A DNA stretch of 64,000 nt from Streptomyces cyaneus (GCF_004028635.1 NZ_RQJW01000009.1:124001-188000); one strand, 5' to 3'. Shown: positions 1 through 9,241, counted from the first letter of the stretch. Notes: generated by a model not told the origin, from the letters alone. A program made the numbers and translations.

Positions 1-27
1 CTGCCGAAGTGCACGACGAAGGACTGA
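1..27 (+). CDS. C-terminal tail of an upstream gene (partial)
   Basis: Only the last eight codons and a TGA stop would lie in the window if reading frame 1 is coding. A perfect hairpin follows 15 bases later, where a gene end is expected. The product cannot be identified from this tail. In related genomes a PDZ-domain protein often sits beside the PPA1309-family gene, but that is from memory and is not visible here. Another frame is possible. Confidence 0.3.
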   Translation: MPKCTTKD

Positions 28-42
28 GCAGCAGGCTCCGGT

Positions 43-89
43 ACGGCCGTGGGGGCGCCCCTCACCTCAAGGGGCGCCCCCACGGCCGT
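43..89. terminator. Bidirectional terminator hairpin
   Basis: A perfect 20-bp inverted repeat (arms 43-62 and 70-89) with a 7-base loop lies between the end of the left-edge gene and the end of the minus-strand PPA1309-family gene. It is a GC-rich hairpin without a U tract, common for Streptomyces terminators, and would serve both converging transcripts. Confidence 0.8.
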
Positions 90-118
90 TCAAGTCCTCG
101 TCGCCGTACCGGAAGACC

Positions 119-661
119 TCAGTCCGCGAACGTCGCCGCCAGCGCCTCCGCCAGACCCGGGATCAGGTCCGGGCCGGTGAGGACCTCCGTCGGGGTGTCC
201 TTCTCGCGCAGGCGCAGTGCCGACTCGCGGGCGCCGTCGCGCAGGACCGCGACCGTCATGCGGACCTCCTGACGGTCGGGGTGGTCGGCCACCCACTTCG
301 TGAGCTTGGCCTCGCTCAGGCCCTGCGGAACCTGGGCCTCGGCGGACGGGGGCAGCATCAGGCGCTCGACGGTGAGCGCACAGCCGACCACCGCGTCGGG
401 CCAGGCGATCGTGCCGAGGAACTCGTCGAGCGCCTTGCCCGTTGGAAGTTCGTCCTGCTCGATCGGGGTCAGGCCGGAGGACTCCTGCTCGTCCCCCAGG
501 CCGAGCTGGGCGGCGAGGCCGGGTTCCTGGGCCCGCAGCCGTGCGGTGTCTACGAGGGCGAAGAGGCGGGCGGGCTGGTCCCAGCCGAGGCCGGAGGCGT
601 ACTCGTCGATCTCGAGAACGGCCCGGGTGAGCGGGCTCGCCGCCATGGGAGTGTTGGACAT
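119..661 (-). CDS. PPA1309 family protein
   Basis: This 180-residue soluble protein of unknown function belongs to the actinobacterial PPA1309 family. I recognise it by its divergent position beside a UPF0182 gene and by its overall sequence. It is acidic and has no signal peptide or membrane segment. I chose the ATG at 661, giving a protein that begins MSNTPMAAS, because the 66 codons upstream look like non-coding arginine-rich shadow sequence. The upstream region (662-825) is shared with the divergent UPF0182 gene. Confidence 0.8.
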   Translation of the reverse strand: MSNTPMAASPLTRAVLEIDEYASGLGWDQPARLFALVDTARLRAQEPGLAAQLGLGDEQESSGLTPIEQDELPTGKALDEFLGTIAWPDAVVGCALTVERLMLPPSAEAQVPQGLSEAKLTKWVADHPDRQEVRMTVAVLRDGARESALRLREKDTPTEVLTGPDLIPGLAEALAATFAD

Positions 662-825
662 GGTCACAATCCTGCCTCGTTCCTGGGCTGAATCGGGAAC
701 TGAGTAAACGGTGAGTAAGTTGCATAGGTGTGGGCCCACGATCACGGGGGGCCACGTAGGGCTCACGAAGACGCGGGCCTGACGGACCAACAGCGAACCT
801 CGGGGTGCGAACCTTGGCTTTCCAG

Positions 826-3798
826 ATGCCGGACCGCGGCGGAGGCCCGACCGGGCCACGGATCAGAGTGGGCCGCCCGTCCCGGCGTGTCCGGACGCTG
901 CTCATGACACTGGGCGTCCTCGCCGTCCTCGGCATGGCGTTCACCATGTTCGCGGGCTTCTGGACGGACTGGCTCTGGTACCGGTCGGTGCACTACTCCT
1001 CGGTGTTCACCACCACGCTGTGGACCAAGATCGGACTCTTCTTCGTCTTCGGTCTGCTGATGGCCCTCGCGGTCGGCTTCAACATCTGGCTGGCGCACCG
1101 GCTGCGCCCGCCGCTGAGCGCCATGTCGATGGAGCAGCAGAGCCTCGACCGCTACCGCATGGGCATCGCGCCGTACAAGAAGTGGCTGCTGCTGGCGATC
1201 ACCGCCCTGGTCGGCCTGATCGCCGGCGCCTCCGCCTCCAGCCAGTGGCGCACCTGGCTGATGTGGGTCAACGGCGTGCCCTTCGGCCAGAAGGACCCGC
1301 AGTTCCACCTCGACGTCGGCTTCTACGCCTTCGACCTGCCCTGGTACCGGTTCCTGCTCGGCTTCGGCTTCGCCGCCGCGATCCTCTCCGTGATCGCCGC
1401 CGCGCTCACCCACTACCTGTACGGCGGGCTGCGCATCACCAGCCCGGGCGCGCGCGCCACGGCCGCGGCCACCGGCCATCTGTCGGTCCTCATCGGCATC
1501 TTCGTCGCCCTCAAGGCGGTCGCGTACTGGCTCGACCGGTACGGACTCGCGGTGAAGTCCAGCGACTTCAAGGCCACCGACAACTGGACCGGCCTGAGGT
1601 ACGTCGACGCCAACGCCTATCTGCCGGCCAAGACGATCCTGTTCTGCATCGCCGTCATCTGCGCGCTGCTGTTCTTCGCCACCCTGTGGCGGCGCACCTG
1701 GCAGCTGCCCGTCATCGGCTTCGGCCTGATGGTCCTCTCGGCGATCCTCATCGGCGGCCTGTACCCGGCGATCGTCCAGAAGTTCCAGGTCCAGCCCAAC
1801 GAGCAGGCCAAGGAAGCGCCGTACGTCGACAAGAACCTCAAGGCGACGCGCGAGGCGTACGGCATCGACGGCGCGCAGGTCACCGAGTACCCGGGCACGA
1901 GCACGACCGAGGACAAGACCAAGCTGCGCGACGACGTGGACGACGCGGCGAGCATCCGGATCTTGGACCCGAACATCGTCTCGCCGACGTTCCAGCAGCT
2001 CCAGCAGATCAGGAACTACTACGCGTTCCCGACCAACCTGGACGTCGACCGGTACACCAAGGACGGCAAGGACCAGGACACGGTCATCGGTCTGCGTGAG
2101 ATCAACCTCAACGGCATTCCGAAGCGCAACTGGATCAACGACCACTTCCGCTACACCCACGGCTACGGTGTGGTCGCCGCCGAGGGCACCAACGCCGACT
2201 CCCAGGGCCGACCGGACTTCACCGAGTCCGACCTGCCGTCCAAGGGCGACCTCGGGACGTACGAGCAGCGGGTCTACTACGGCGAGAAGACCAGCATGTA
2301 CTCCATCGTCGGCGGTCCCCAGAAGGAGATCGACTACTCCGACGACAGTGGTGAGAAGACCTACAGCTACAAGGCCGACAGCGGGGTCAGTCTCTCCAAC
2401 CCGGTCAATCGTGCCGCGTACGCGGTGGCGTTCGGCGAGCCGCAGATCCTGTACTCCGGTGCGATCGGCGACGGTTCGCGCATCCTGTACAACCGCACGC
2501 CCAAGGAGCGCGTCGAGGCGGTGGCCCCGTGGCTGACCATCGACGGTGACGCCTACCCGGCGGTGGTGAACCACCGCATCCAGTGGATCGTCGACGCGTA
2601 CACGACGACCAACGGATACCCGTACTCCTCGCGTACGACCCTGGGTGACACGACGGCCGACTCGCTGACCGCGAGCAACAACCAGCGGGCCGTCGTGGCC
2701 CAGCAGAACCAGGTCAACTACATCCGCAACTCGGTGAAGGCGACCGTCGACGCCTACACCGGCGAGGTCAAGCTCTACCAGTGGGACACCCAGGACCCGG
2801 TCCTGAAGACCTGGATGAAGGCCTTCCCGGACACGGTGGAGCCCAAGAGCAAGATCTCCAAGGATCTGATGGCCCATCTGCGGTACCCGCAGGACCTGTT
2901 CAAGGTCCAGCGCGAGCTGCTCACCCGTTACCACGTGAAGGACGCCACGACGTTCCTCAGCGGCAGCGAGGTCTGGCAGGTGCCGGACGACCCGACCAAC
3001 AAGTCGGGCAGCGCGGTGCCGCCGTACTACCTGAGCATGAAGATGCCCGACCAGCAGGCGCAGGCGTTCTCACTGACGACGACGCTCACACCGAACGGCC
3101 GGGACAACCTCAGCGCGTTCATGGCCGTCGACGCCGAGGCGGGCACCAGCGACTACGGCAAGATCAGAATCCTGAAACTGCCGACCAACACCACGGTCAA
3201 CGGCCCCAGTCAGGTCCAGAGCCAGTTCAACTCCGAACAGAACATCGCCGAGACCATCAGGCTGCTGAGAGGCGGCGACTCGGAGGTCGAGTACGGCAAC
3301 CTGCTGGCGGTCCCGCTCGACGGCGGACTGCTCTATGTGGAGCCGGTCTATGTACGCGGTGGCGGACTCAAGTACCCGCTGCTGCGGAAGGTGTTGGTGT
3401 CCTACGGCGGCACCACCGCCTTCGAGGACACGCTCGGCGAGGCCCTGAACAGGGTCTTCGGAGCGGAGGGCCCGACCACCGAGCCACCGGACGAGGGCGA
3501 TGAGGACGGCGGCGGTACGACACCTCCGCCGACATCCACCAACCCGACGGTCCAAGACGCGCTCAACGACGCCCAGAAGGCCTTCGAGGCCGGCCAGGAA
3601 GCTCTGAAGAAGGGCGACTGGGAGGCGTACGGCAAGGCGCAGGAGGACCTCGAGGAGGCGCTGCAGCGGGCCGAGGACGCGCAGGCTCAGGCCGACAAGA
3701 CCGGCGGCGGTGCCGGCGGCGGCAGCAGCGCGAGCCCGAGTTCGAGCCCGAGTCCGAGGTCGAGTCCGAGCCCGTCCAGCAGTCCGACCAGCTCGTAG
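826..3798 (+). CDS. UPF0182 family large membrane protein
   Basis: A 990-residue integral membrane protein of the UPF0182 family, whose function is unknown. The N-terminal 330 residues carry about seven hydrophobic segments. A large hydrophilic, presumably extracytoplasmic, region follows. The last 100 residues are an Ala/Glu-rich helical stretch and then a Gly/Ser/Pro low-complexity tail, which is longer than in many relatives. I take the ATG at 826 (MPDRGGGPTG...) as in S. coelicolor SCO5204 from memory. A GTG at 805 would add seven residues but has a ribosome-binding site too close to it. The gene is divergent from the PPA1309-family gene. Confidence 0.9.
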   Translation: MPDRGGGPTGPRIRVGRPSRRVRTLLMTLGVLAVLGMAFTMFAGFWTDWLWYRSVHYSSVFTTTLWTKIGLFFVFGLLMALAVGFNIWLAHRLRPPLSAMSMEQQSLDRYRMGIAPYKKWLLLAITALVGLIAGASASSQWRTWLMWVNGVPFGQKDPQFHLDVGFYAFDLPWYRFLLGFGFAAAILSVIAAALTHYLYGGLRITSPGARATAAATGHLSVLIGIFVALKAVAYWLDRYGLAVKSSDFKATDNWTGLRYVDANAYLPAKTILFCIAVICALLFFATLWRRTWQLPVIGFGLMVLSAILIGGLYPAIVQKFQVQPNEQAKEAPYVDKNLKATREAYGIDGAQVTEYPGTSTTEDKTKLRDDVDDAASIRILDPNIVSPTFQQLQQIRNYYAFPTNLDVDRYTKDGKDQDTVIGLREINLNGIPKRNWINDHFRYTHGYGVVAAEGTNADSQGRPDFTESDLPSKGDLGTYEQRVYYGEKTSMYSIVGGPQKEIDYSDDSGEKTYSYKADSGVSLSNPVNRAAYAVAFGEPQILYSGAIGDGSRILYNRTPKERVEAVAPWLTIDGDAYPAVVNHRIQWIVDAYTTTNGYPYSSRTTLGDTTADSLTASNNQRAVVAQQNQVNYIRNSVKATVDAYTGEVKLYQWDTQDPVLKTWMKAFPDTVEPKSKISKDLMAHLRYPQDLFKVQRELLTRYHVKDATTFLSGSEVWQVPDDPTNKSGSAVPPYYLSMKMPDQQAQAFSLTTTLTPNGRDNLSAFMAVDAEAGTSDYGKIRILKLPTNTTVNGPSQVQSQFNSEQNIAETIRLLRGGDSEVEYGNLLAVPLDGGLLYVEPVYVRGGGLKYPLLRKVLVSYGGTTAFEDTLGEALNRVFGAEGPTTEPPDEGDEDGGGTTPPPTSTNPTVQDALNDAQKAFEAGQEALKKGDWEAYGKAQEDLEEALQRAEDAQAQADKTGGGAGGGSSASPSSSPSPRSSPSPSSSPTSS

Positions 3799-3823
3799 GC
3801 TCGACGGCTGATCGAATAGCCCA

Positions 3824-3862
3824 CCCCGCGCCGTGGTACGGTTGCATCACAACGGCGCGGGG
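3824..3862. repeat. Inverted repeat reaching into the tRNA 5' end
   Basis: An 11-bp inverted repeat (3824-3834 with 3852-3862) follows the UPF0182 stop codon, and its right arm contains the first seven bases of the initiator tRNA. It could terminate UPF0182 transcription or act during tRNA 5' processing. It may also be partly a chance match to the GC-rich acceptor stem. Confidence 0.4.
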
Positions 3863-3929
3863 TGGAGCAGCTCGGTAGCTCGCTGGGCTCATAACCCAGA
3901 GGTCGCAGGTTCAAATCCTGTCCCCGCTA
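3856..3929 (+). tRNA. Initiator tRNA-fMet (CAT), copy 1
   Basis: The cloverleaf folds fully. The anticodon CAT sits in a stem with three consecutive G-C pairs (GGG/CCC), the hallmark of initiator tRNA. The first acceptor position is an unpaired C opposite T, also typical of initiators. The T-arm reads GGTTCAAATCC. No CCA is encoded. The sequence is identical to the second copy at 6154-6227. Confidence 0.95.
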
Positions 3930-3960
3930 CTGAAGTCGGCGAACATTTCGTACGACAGCG

Positions 3961-3992
3961 AAGGCCCGGATCCTCCAAGGGATCCGGGCCTT
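3961..3992 (+). terminator. Terminator after tRNA-fMet copy 1
   Basis: A 13-bp inverted repeat (arms 3961-3973 and 3980-3992) lies 31 bases after the tRNA. It is a GC-rich stem with a short loop and fits a terminator for the tRNA transcript. Confidence 0.75.
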
Positions 3993-4157
3993 CGTGGTGT
4001 GCGAACGCATGTGCCGGGGTGTGGGGCGGTCGCGCCGCCGTGGGGAGTTGGGAGAACTGTGTTTGACTTGTCTCTCTGTGGGCATGTCGACAAAACGCTG
4101 AAGTGACCTCAATGGCTGCGGTATACCAGGTGTACCCAGGTTGCAGGTGGTGCGACG

Positions 4158-6077
4158 ATGGACGTTATGGGGGACAAGGCAACTCTGTTGGAGACAGGGC
4201 GGTTTGTGCAGCCTGCCGACTTTGTGCAGCCGACGGGCGATTTCGCGCAGCCGACGGACAGCGCCTCGCTTCCGGTGGGTGACCTTGACCAGCCGGAGGG
4301 CGACTTCGCCTTCGACCGGCCGACCGACCGGGACGAGGCAGGGGACGCCGTCGAGGAGGCGCGGCAGCGGCTCGCAGCCGACGCCGGCGACGCCGAGGCG
4401 ATGAGCGTGCTCGGCGCCATGCTGCTGCGCCGCGGCGATCTCGACGGGGCCGAGCCTCATCTGCGGGCCGCCACCGCCGCCGGGGACCGGGCCGCCGCCA
4501 ACAACCTGGGAGTCCTCCTTCACCAGCGCGGATACGCCGACGAGGCCGCCGGATGGTGGCGGATCGCCGCCGTCGCGGGGTCGGCCGCGGCCGCGCACGC
4601 GCTGGGACGCCATCACCGTGAGCGGGGCGACGAGCCCGCCGCCGAGTACTGGCTGCGGCAGTCCGCCGAGCAGGGACACGCGCTGGGCGCGTACGCGCTC
4701 GCCGATCTGCTGGAGCACCGCAGCGACGGCGCGGCCGAGCAGTGGATGCGGGCCGCGGCCGAGCGCGGGCACCGGGAGGCGGCGTACCGGCTGGCCCGTG
4801 CGCTCGACCGACAGGCGGGGCGTACGGGCGAGGACGGAGCCGACAACGGTGTCGCGCCGCGCGAGCCGCTGCTGGACGAGGCCGAGCAGTGGTACCGGCA
4901 GGCCGCCGCGCGCGGGCACCGCAGGGCCGCGCTGCACCTCGGGGCGATCCTCGAGAAGCGCGGGGATCTGAAGGAGGCCGGGCGCTGGTACCTGACCTCG
5001 GCCAAGGACGGCGAGGCGCGTGCCGCCTGTGCGCTCGGGTTCCTGCTGCGGGACGCCGGCGACACCGAGAGCGCGGCGGTGTGGTGGCTGCGGGCCGCGC
5101 AGGACGGCGACGGCAACGCGGCCAACGCGCTGGGCGCGCTGCACGCCGAGCGCGGGGAGACGCAGACCGCCGAGCGGTGGTACCGGGCCGCGATGGACGC
5201 CGGCGATGTGAACGGGGCGTACAACCTCGGGCTGCTCTGCGCCGAGCAGGGGCGTATCGCGCAGGCCGAGCAGTGGTACCGGCGGGCGGCATACGCCGGG
5301 CACCGTGAGGCGGCGAACGCACTGGCGATCCTGCTGCTGCAGGGCGGCGATGCGACGGGTGCCGAGCCGTGGTTCTCCAAGGCCGCGGAGGCGGGGAGCG
5401 TGGACGCCGCGTTCAACCTGGGCATCCTGCACGCGGGGCGGGGCGAGGAGCGCGCCGCGCTGCGCTGGTACGAGCGTGCCGCTGCCGCCGGGCACACGGA
5501 GGCGGCGCTGCAGGTCGGCATCGCACGGCTGCGGGACGGGGACGAGCTCGCGGCGGAGCGGCATCTGCGGTGCGCGGCCGGGGCCGGCAGTGCGGAGGCC
5601 GCGTACCGGCTGGCGACCGTGCTGGACGCTCGGCGGCCGCCGGAGCCCGCGCATGAGCTCGGGGAGCCGGCGCACGAGAAGACCGAGTGCGAGGAGTGGT
5701 ACGAGCGGGCGGCTTCCCAGGGGCATCGGCGGGCGCAGGTGCGGGTGGGGATGCTCGCCGCTGCCCGGGGGGACGTGGTCGAGGCGGCCCGGTGGTACCG
5801 GGAGGCTGCCGAGGCAGGCTCGCGGAACGGGGCGTTCAATTTGGGACTCCTGCTCGCCCGGGAGGGGAGTGAGCCGGAGGCCGCCATGTGGTGGACTCGG
5901 GCGGCTGACGCCGGGCACGGGCGGTCGGCGTTGCGGCTGGCTCTGGTCTACGCGCGTCGCGGAGAACTGGCGGAGGGGCAGCGGTGGGCTGACCGGGCGG
6001 TGAGCCTGGGACCGACCGAGGTTGCGAAGCGGGCGGCTCGGTTGCGGGACGCTCTGCGGGAGGAGCTTTCGGCGTGA
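4158..6077 (+). CDS. Sel1-like/TPR repeat protein
   Basis: A 639-residue protein made almost entirely of Sel1-like repeats of about 36 residues, with the recurring pattern A-x3-LG-x6-GD-x3-A-x2-WY-x2-AA-x2-GH. Such solenoids act as protein-interaction scaffolds, and the partner is unknown. The first 90 residues are different: they contain several short QPT/QPxGDF repeats and look disordered. There is no signal peptide. The gene sits between two identical initiator tRNA genes. The ATG at 4158 has only a weak upstream purine stretch, and an ATG three codons later is also possible. Confidence 0.85.
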   Translation: MDVMGDKATLLETGRFVQPADFVQPTGDFAQPTDSASLPVGDLDQPEGDFAFDRPTDRDEAGDAVEEARQRLAADAGDAEAMSVLGAMLLRRGDLDGAEPHLRAATAAGDRAAANNLGVLLHQRGYADEAAGWWRIAAVAGSAAAAHALGRHHRERGDEPAAEYWLRQSAEQGHALGAYALADLLEHRSDGAAEQWMRAAAERGHREAAYRLARALDRQAGRTGEDGADNGVAPREPLLDEAEQWYRQAAARGHRRAALHLGAILEKRGDLKEAGRWYLTSAKDGEARAACALGFLLRDAGDTESAAVWWLRAAQDGDGNAANALGALHAERGETQTAERWYRAAMDAGDVNGAYNLGLLCAEQGRIAQAEQWYRRAAYAGHREAANALAILLLQGGDATGAEPWFSKAAEAGSVDAAFNLGILHAGRGEERAALRWYERAAAAGHTEAALQVGIARLRDGDELAAERHLRCAAGAGSAEAAYRLATVLDARRPPEPAHELGEPAHEKTECEEWYERAASQGHRRAQVRVGMLAAARGDVVEAARWYREAAEAGSRNGAFNLGLLLAREGSEPEAAMWWTRAADAGHGRSALRLALVYARRGELAEGQRWADRAVSLGPTEVAKRAARLRDALREELSA

Positions 6078-6153
6078 CACCGCGCTGGGGCCTGGGCGGC
6101 GAATAAGCGATTTGCCTCTGCCTGTGTCGTTGACGTAATGTTCAGTTCACCGA

Positions 6154-6227
6154 CGCGGGGTGGAGCAGCTCGGTAGCTCGCTGGGCTCATAACCCAGAGG
6201 TCGCAGGTTCAAATCCTGTCCCCGCTA
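6154..6227 (+). tRNA. Initiator tRNA-fMet (CAT), copy 2
   Basis: Identical in all 74 bases to the copy at 3856-3929, with the same three G-C pairs in the anticodon stem and the same mismatched first acceptor pair. The two genes are in direct orientation about 2.3 kb apart. Upstream sequences differ, so each probably has its own promoter. Confidence 0.95.
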
Positions 6228-6234
6228 CTGAAAA

Positions 6235-6270
6235 CCTAGGGCCGGAATCCGTAAGGATTCCGGCCCTAGG
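6235..6270 (+). terminator. Terminator after tRNA-fMet copy 2
   Basis: A perfect 16-bp inverted repeat (arms 6235-6250 and 6255-6270) with a four-base loop starts eight bases after the tRNA. It probably also terminates the converging ABC-transporter operon, whose last stop codon is at 6300. Confidence 0.85.
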
Positions 6271-6299
6271 TGTATTTACGGGTGTATTTACCGGAGGCA

Positions 6300-7448
6300 T
6301 CAGGGCGCGTGGCCCACCGCCTCCCCGTACAGCGAGCGGTTCACCGTCCGCGACTCCGGTAGGGGGCTTCCCTCCGCCACGCCCTGGGACTCGTAAGCCG
6401 ACTGCAGGCGGTTCGTCGTGCCGGAGCGGATTTCCCAGTCCATGCGCAAGGGCGGGGTGGATTTGAGGATGGACTCCTCCGAATTCAGGAGTTTGGCCAG
6501 GTATGTGACGAAGCTCGCATCCTGCTTGTAGTCCGATGCGAAGTACGTATTCACCGTGCGGATATAGGCCCTGAGGAGTGCCACGCCCGCGTCCACGTCG
6601 TCCTGGAGCAGCGTGCGGCCGTAGAGCATGCCGCCCAGCGGTTCGCCCTGCGGCTGGCCGCCCAGGAAGGCGTACCCCTGCTGGCCGGCCACCTTGCGCC
6701 ACACCGGATCCAGGAGCCACGCCGAGTCGACGCCGCCGTTCTGCAGGGCGGTGAGGACGTCGGCCGAGCCGAGTTGCTGGTACCGGATCTCGGCCAGGCC
6801 GCCGCCGTGCTGCTCCAGTGCCTTCTCCATGGGGTACGCGATGACCGAGCCCTTGCCGATCATCGTGCCCAGCTTGCGGCCCGCCATGGCGACCCGGCTC
6901 GCGCTCTCGCCCTCCTTCAGGCGCACCCACAGGCCGCTCTTCGACTTCGGGTCGGGTGAGAAGTTCCCCGCGACCCACTTGATGTCGAAGCCGCCCTTGA
7001 CGCCGTTCATGACCGCCGCCTCCGGGGCCGCCCACAGGGCGTCGATGTCCCCCTTGGCCAGCAGGGGCAGCGCGTCCGGGGTCGGGAGGACCTTCAGCTC
7101 GACGTCCAGGCCCTCCTTCTTGAACTCACCCTTGTCGAGGGCGACTTGCAGCGGCGCCACGTACTCGGCGCTCAGCGTTCCCGTCGCGATCGTCAGCTCG
7201 CGGGGCTCGGACAAGGGCTGTGGGGGAGGGGCTCCAGGGAGGCAGCGGGCCGGAGTCCGGTTCGGGGAGAGGTCCTTCGGGTCCGTCCAGGCCTTGGCGC
7301 CGCAGCCCTCGACCGGGCGAACGGTGCGTTGTCCTGCGGCTGTCTTCGACGAGGAGTCCGACTCGGGCGGCGATGAGCAGGCCGCCGACGCCAGCAGTGT
7401 TGCTCCTGCGGCGAGGACTACGGCGTATGCGCGGGCCCTCCTGCTCAT
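6300..7448 (-). CDS. ABC transporter substrate-binding lipoprotein (SsuA/NMT1 type)
   Basis: A 382-residue extracytoplasmic solute-binding protein of the SsuA/TauA/NMT1 class that binds aliphatic sulfonates, nitrate, taurine or pyrimidine precursors. The N-terminus has a basic start, a hydrophobic stretch and a lipobox ending in A-A-C-S near residue 22, so it is lipid-anchored. A Ser-rich linker follows. The start overlaps the stop of the permease gene by ATGA, making it the last gene of a three-gene operon. The substrate cannot be read from the sequence. No sulfonatase or monooxygenase gene is adjacent. Confidence 0.85.
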   Translation of the reverse strand: MSRRARAYAVVLAAGATLLASAACSSPPESDSSSKTAAGQRTVRPVEGCGAKAWTDPKDLSPNRTPARCLPGAPPPQPLSEPRELTIATGTLSAEYVAPLQVALDKGEFKKEGLDVELKVLPTPDALPLLAKGDIDALWAAPEAAVMNGVKGGFDIKWVAGNFSPDPKSKSGLWVRLKEGESASRVAMAGRKLGTMIGKGSVIAYPMEKALEQHGGGLAEIRYQQLGSADVLTALQNGGVDSAWLLDPVWRKVAGQQGYAFLGGQPQGEPLGGMLYGRTLLQDDVDAGVALLRAYIRTVNTYFASDYKQDASFVTYLAKLLNSEESILKSTPPLRMDWEIRSGTTNRLQSAYESQGVAEGSPLPESRTVNRSLYGEAVGHAP

Positions 7449-8308
7449 GCCTGGCCCCTTCCTCGGTCCCTCGGTGCCCATGGGGTGAGCAGGCGGCCGG
7501 CGAAGCGGATCAGTTCGGAGAAGAGCACCCCAAGGACCGCGACGCAGACGATGCCGACGAACATCACGTCGTTCTGGAACAGCGCGCGCGAGTCGAAGAT
7601 CAGATGGCCCAGGCCGTTCGTCGCGGCGATCTGCTCCGACGCGACGATGACCAGGACCGCCACGCCCGCCGCGATGCGCGCGCCCACCAGGACCGACGGC
7701 AACGACGCCGGGAGCAGGACGTGGCGGAACATCTGCCACCGTGAGGCGCCGAAGACCTGGCCCGCGTCACGGTGGCCGGAGGGGATGGACATGACCGCGG
7801 ACATGGTGGAGATCCAGACGAAGAAGAACACCGTCGCCGCCACCAGCGCCACCTGCGGGCCTTCGCCCAGGCCGAACATGTTCAGGAAGATCGGCAGCAG
7901 GGCCAGTTTCGGTACGACGTACAGCGCGTCCAGGAGCGGTTCCAGGGCCGCTCGGACCAGGGAGAGGGAACCCATCAGGAGGCCCAGGGCGTACCCCGCC
8001 GCCGTGCCCGCCGCGTAGCCCGCCAGGACGCGCTTCAGCGTCGCCCACACGTCCGGCCACAGGTCGCCGGCCGCGGCCCGGTCCCAGCCGTCGGCGAGGA
8101 TCGTGGACGGGGCCGGGTAGACGCGGGCGTCGATCCAGGCCTGGGACGCGGCCAGTTGCCACAGGAGGGTCAGGAAGAGGGGTACGGCCAGCGCCAGCGA
8201 CAGCTCCAGGGCGCGCCTGCGGCGGTGGGTGCGGGCGGGGTGGAGCTCCTGCGGGCCGGGGCGGCGGACCAGCACCGACTCGGCGGGGGGCTCGGTGACT
8301 GTCGTCAT
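7445..8308 (-). CDS. ABC transporter permease (SsuC/TauC type)
   Basis: A 287-residue membrane permease with six predicted transmembrane segments and the cytoplasmic EAA-type loop. It forms the membrane channel of the importer with the ATPase upstream and the lipoprotein downstream. I chose the ATG at 8308, which overlaps the ATPase stop by ATGA. The first 35 residues are hydrophilic and Arg/Pro-rich, a little longer than in enteric SsuC. Confidence 0.88.
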   Translation of the reverse strand: MTTVTEPPAESVLVRRPGPQELHPARTHRRRRALELSLALAVPLFLTLLWQLAASQAWIDARVYPAPSTILADGWDRAAAGDLWPDVWATLKRVLAGYAAGTAAGYALGLLMGSLSLVRAALEPLLDALYVVPKLALLPIFLNMFGLGEGPQVALVAATVFFFVWISTMSAVMSIPSGHRDAGQVFGASRWQMFRHVLLPASLPSVLVGARIAAGVAVLVIVASEQIAATNGLGHLIFDSRALFQNDVMFVGIVCVAVLGVLFSELIRFAGRLLTPWAPRDRGRGQA

Positions 8309-9081
8309 GCCGGTACCGCCTCCTTCCGCAGCAGGTCCCACAGCTCGCTCTTCAGTGCCGTGAACTCGGGTGTGGCGCGGATGTCGCCGGTGCGCGGGCG
8401 CGGGAAGGGCGGACGGTGCTCGGCGATGATCCGGCCCGGGCGGGCGGACATCACCAGCACGCGGTCGCCGAGGACGATCGCCTCCTCCAGGCTGTGCGTG
8501 ATGAAGAGCGTGGTCGTCCTCAGCGACTGGGTGATGTCCAGGAGTTCGTCCTGGAGGATCGTGCGGAGCTGGGCGTCGAGCGCCGCGAACGGCTCGTCCA
8601 TCAGCAGGAGTTCGGGCTGCACGGCCAGCGCCCGGGCGATCGCCACACGCTGGCGCATGCCGCCGGAGAGGGCGGCCGGGTAGGCGTCCGCGAAGTCCGA
8701 CAGGCCCATCCGGACCAGCCAGTCGTCGGCGCGGGCGTTCGCCTCGCGGCGGGGGACGCGTTGGATGTCCAGGCCGAAGCGGACGTTGGCGCGGACGGTC
8801 TTCCAGTCGTAGATGCCGTAGTCCTGGAAGATCATGGCCGCGGGGCGTGTGCTGGATGTGCGGATCTCCAGCGTGCCCGTGCTCGGGCGGAGCAGGCCCG
8901 CGGCGATGCGCAAGAGGGTGGACTTGCCGCAGCCGGAGGGGCCGACGACACAGACGAACTCGCCTGGCGCGACGGTCAGATCGAGGGGGCCGAGGGCGTC
9001 GAGCCTGTGGGGGGTTCGGCCGAAGGTGCGGGTGAGGTCATGGGCCTTGAGTTTGGGATACGGCGAATGCGGCTCTCCCAC
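8305..9081 (-). CDS. ABC transporter ATP-binding protein (SsuB/TauB type)
   Basis: A 258-residue ATPase of the nitrate/sulfonate/taurine importer family. The Walker A GPSGCGKST, the Q-loop in FQDYG, the signature LSGGMRQR, the Walker B LLLMDEP and the H-loop ITHS are all visible. The GTG at 9081 is chosen because AAGGAG lies at good spacing before it. It is the promoter-proximal gene of the operon ATPase-permease-lipoprotein. A hairpin at 9181-9208 separates it from the Fur-family gene. Confidence 0.9.
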   Translation of the reverse strand: MGEPHSPYPKLKAHDLTRTFGRTPHRLDALGPLDLTVAPGEFVCVVGPSGCGKSTLLRIAAGLLRPSTGTLEIRTSSTRPAAMIFQDYGIYDWKTVRANVRFGLDIQRVPRREANARADDWLVRMGLSDFADAYPAALSGGMRQRVAIARALAVQPELLLMDEPFAALDAQLRTILQDELLDITQSLRTTTLFITHSLEEAIVLGDRVLVMSARPGRIIAEHRPPFPRPRTGDIRATPEFTALKSELWDLLRKEAVPA

Positions 9082-9180
9082 TTCGGTCTCCTTGCGGAGT
9101 GCGGAACGGACGTGTGGGTGCCGTTGACCATATGACGGTCCGTCAGATTCGGGAACCCCGTCCGCACGCAGGCAGCACAA

Positions 9181-9208
9181 AGCCCCGGCACTCACCGGTG
9201 CCGGGGCT
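9181..9208 (-). terminator. Terminator after the Fur-family gene
   Basis: An 11-bp inverted repeat (agccccggcac ... gtgccggggct) lies 34 bases after the Fur-family stop codon and ends that minus-strand transcript before the ABC operon promoter. Confidence 0.75.
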
Positions 9209-9241
9209 CAGGGGTGTGGCGAGTTCAGGGCGTGGAGGGCC

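Noticed and set aside
763..2934. Minus-strand open frame of 723 codons
   Set aside because: It lies wholly antisense to the UPF0182 gene. Its Val/Leu/Arg/Asp-rich composition is the usual GC-driven shadow.
3927..6080. Minus-strand open frame of 717 codons
   Set aside because: Antisense to the Sel1-repeat gene; its apparent repeats mirror the repeats on the coding strand.
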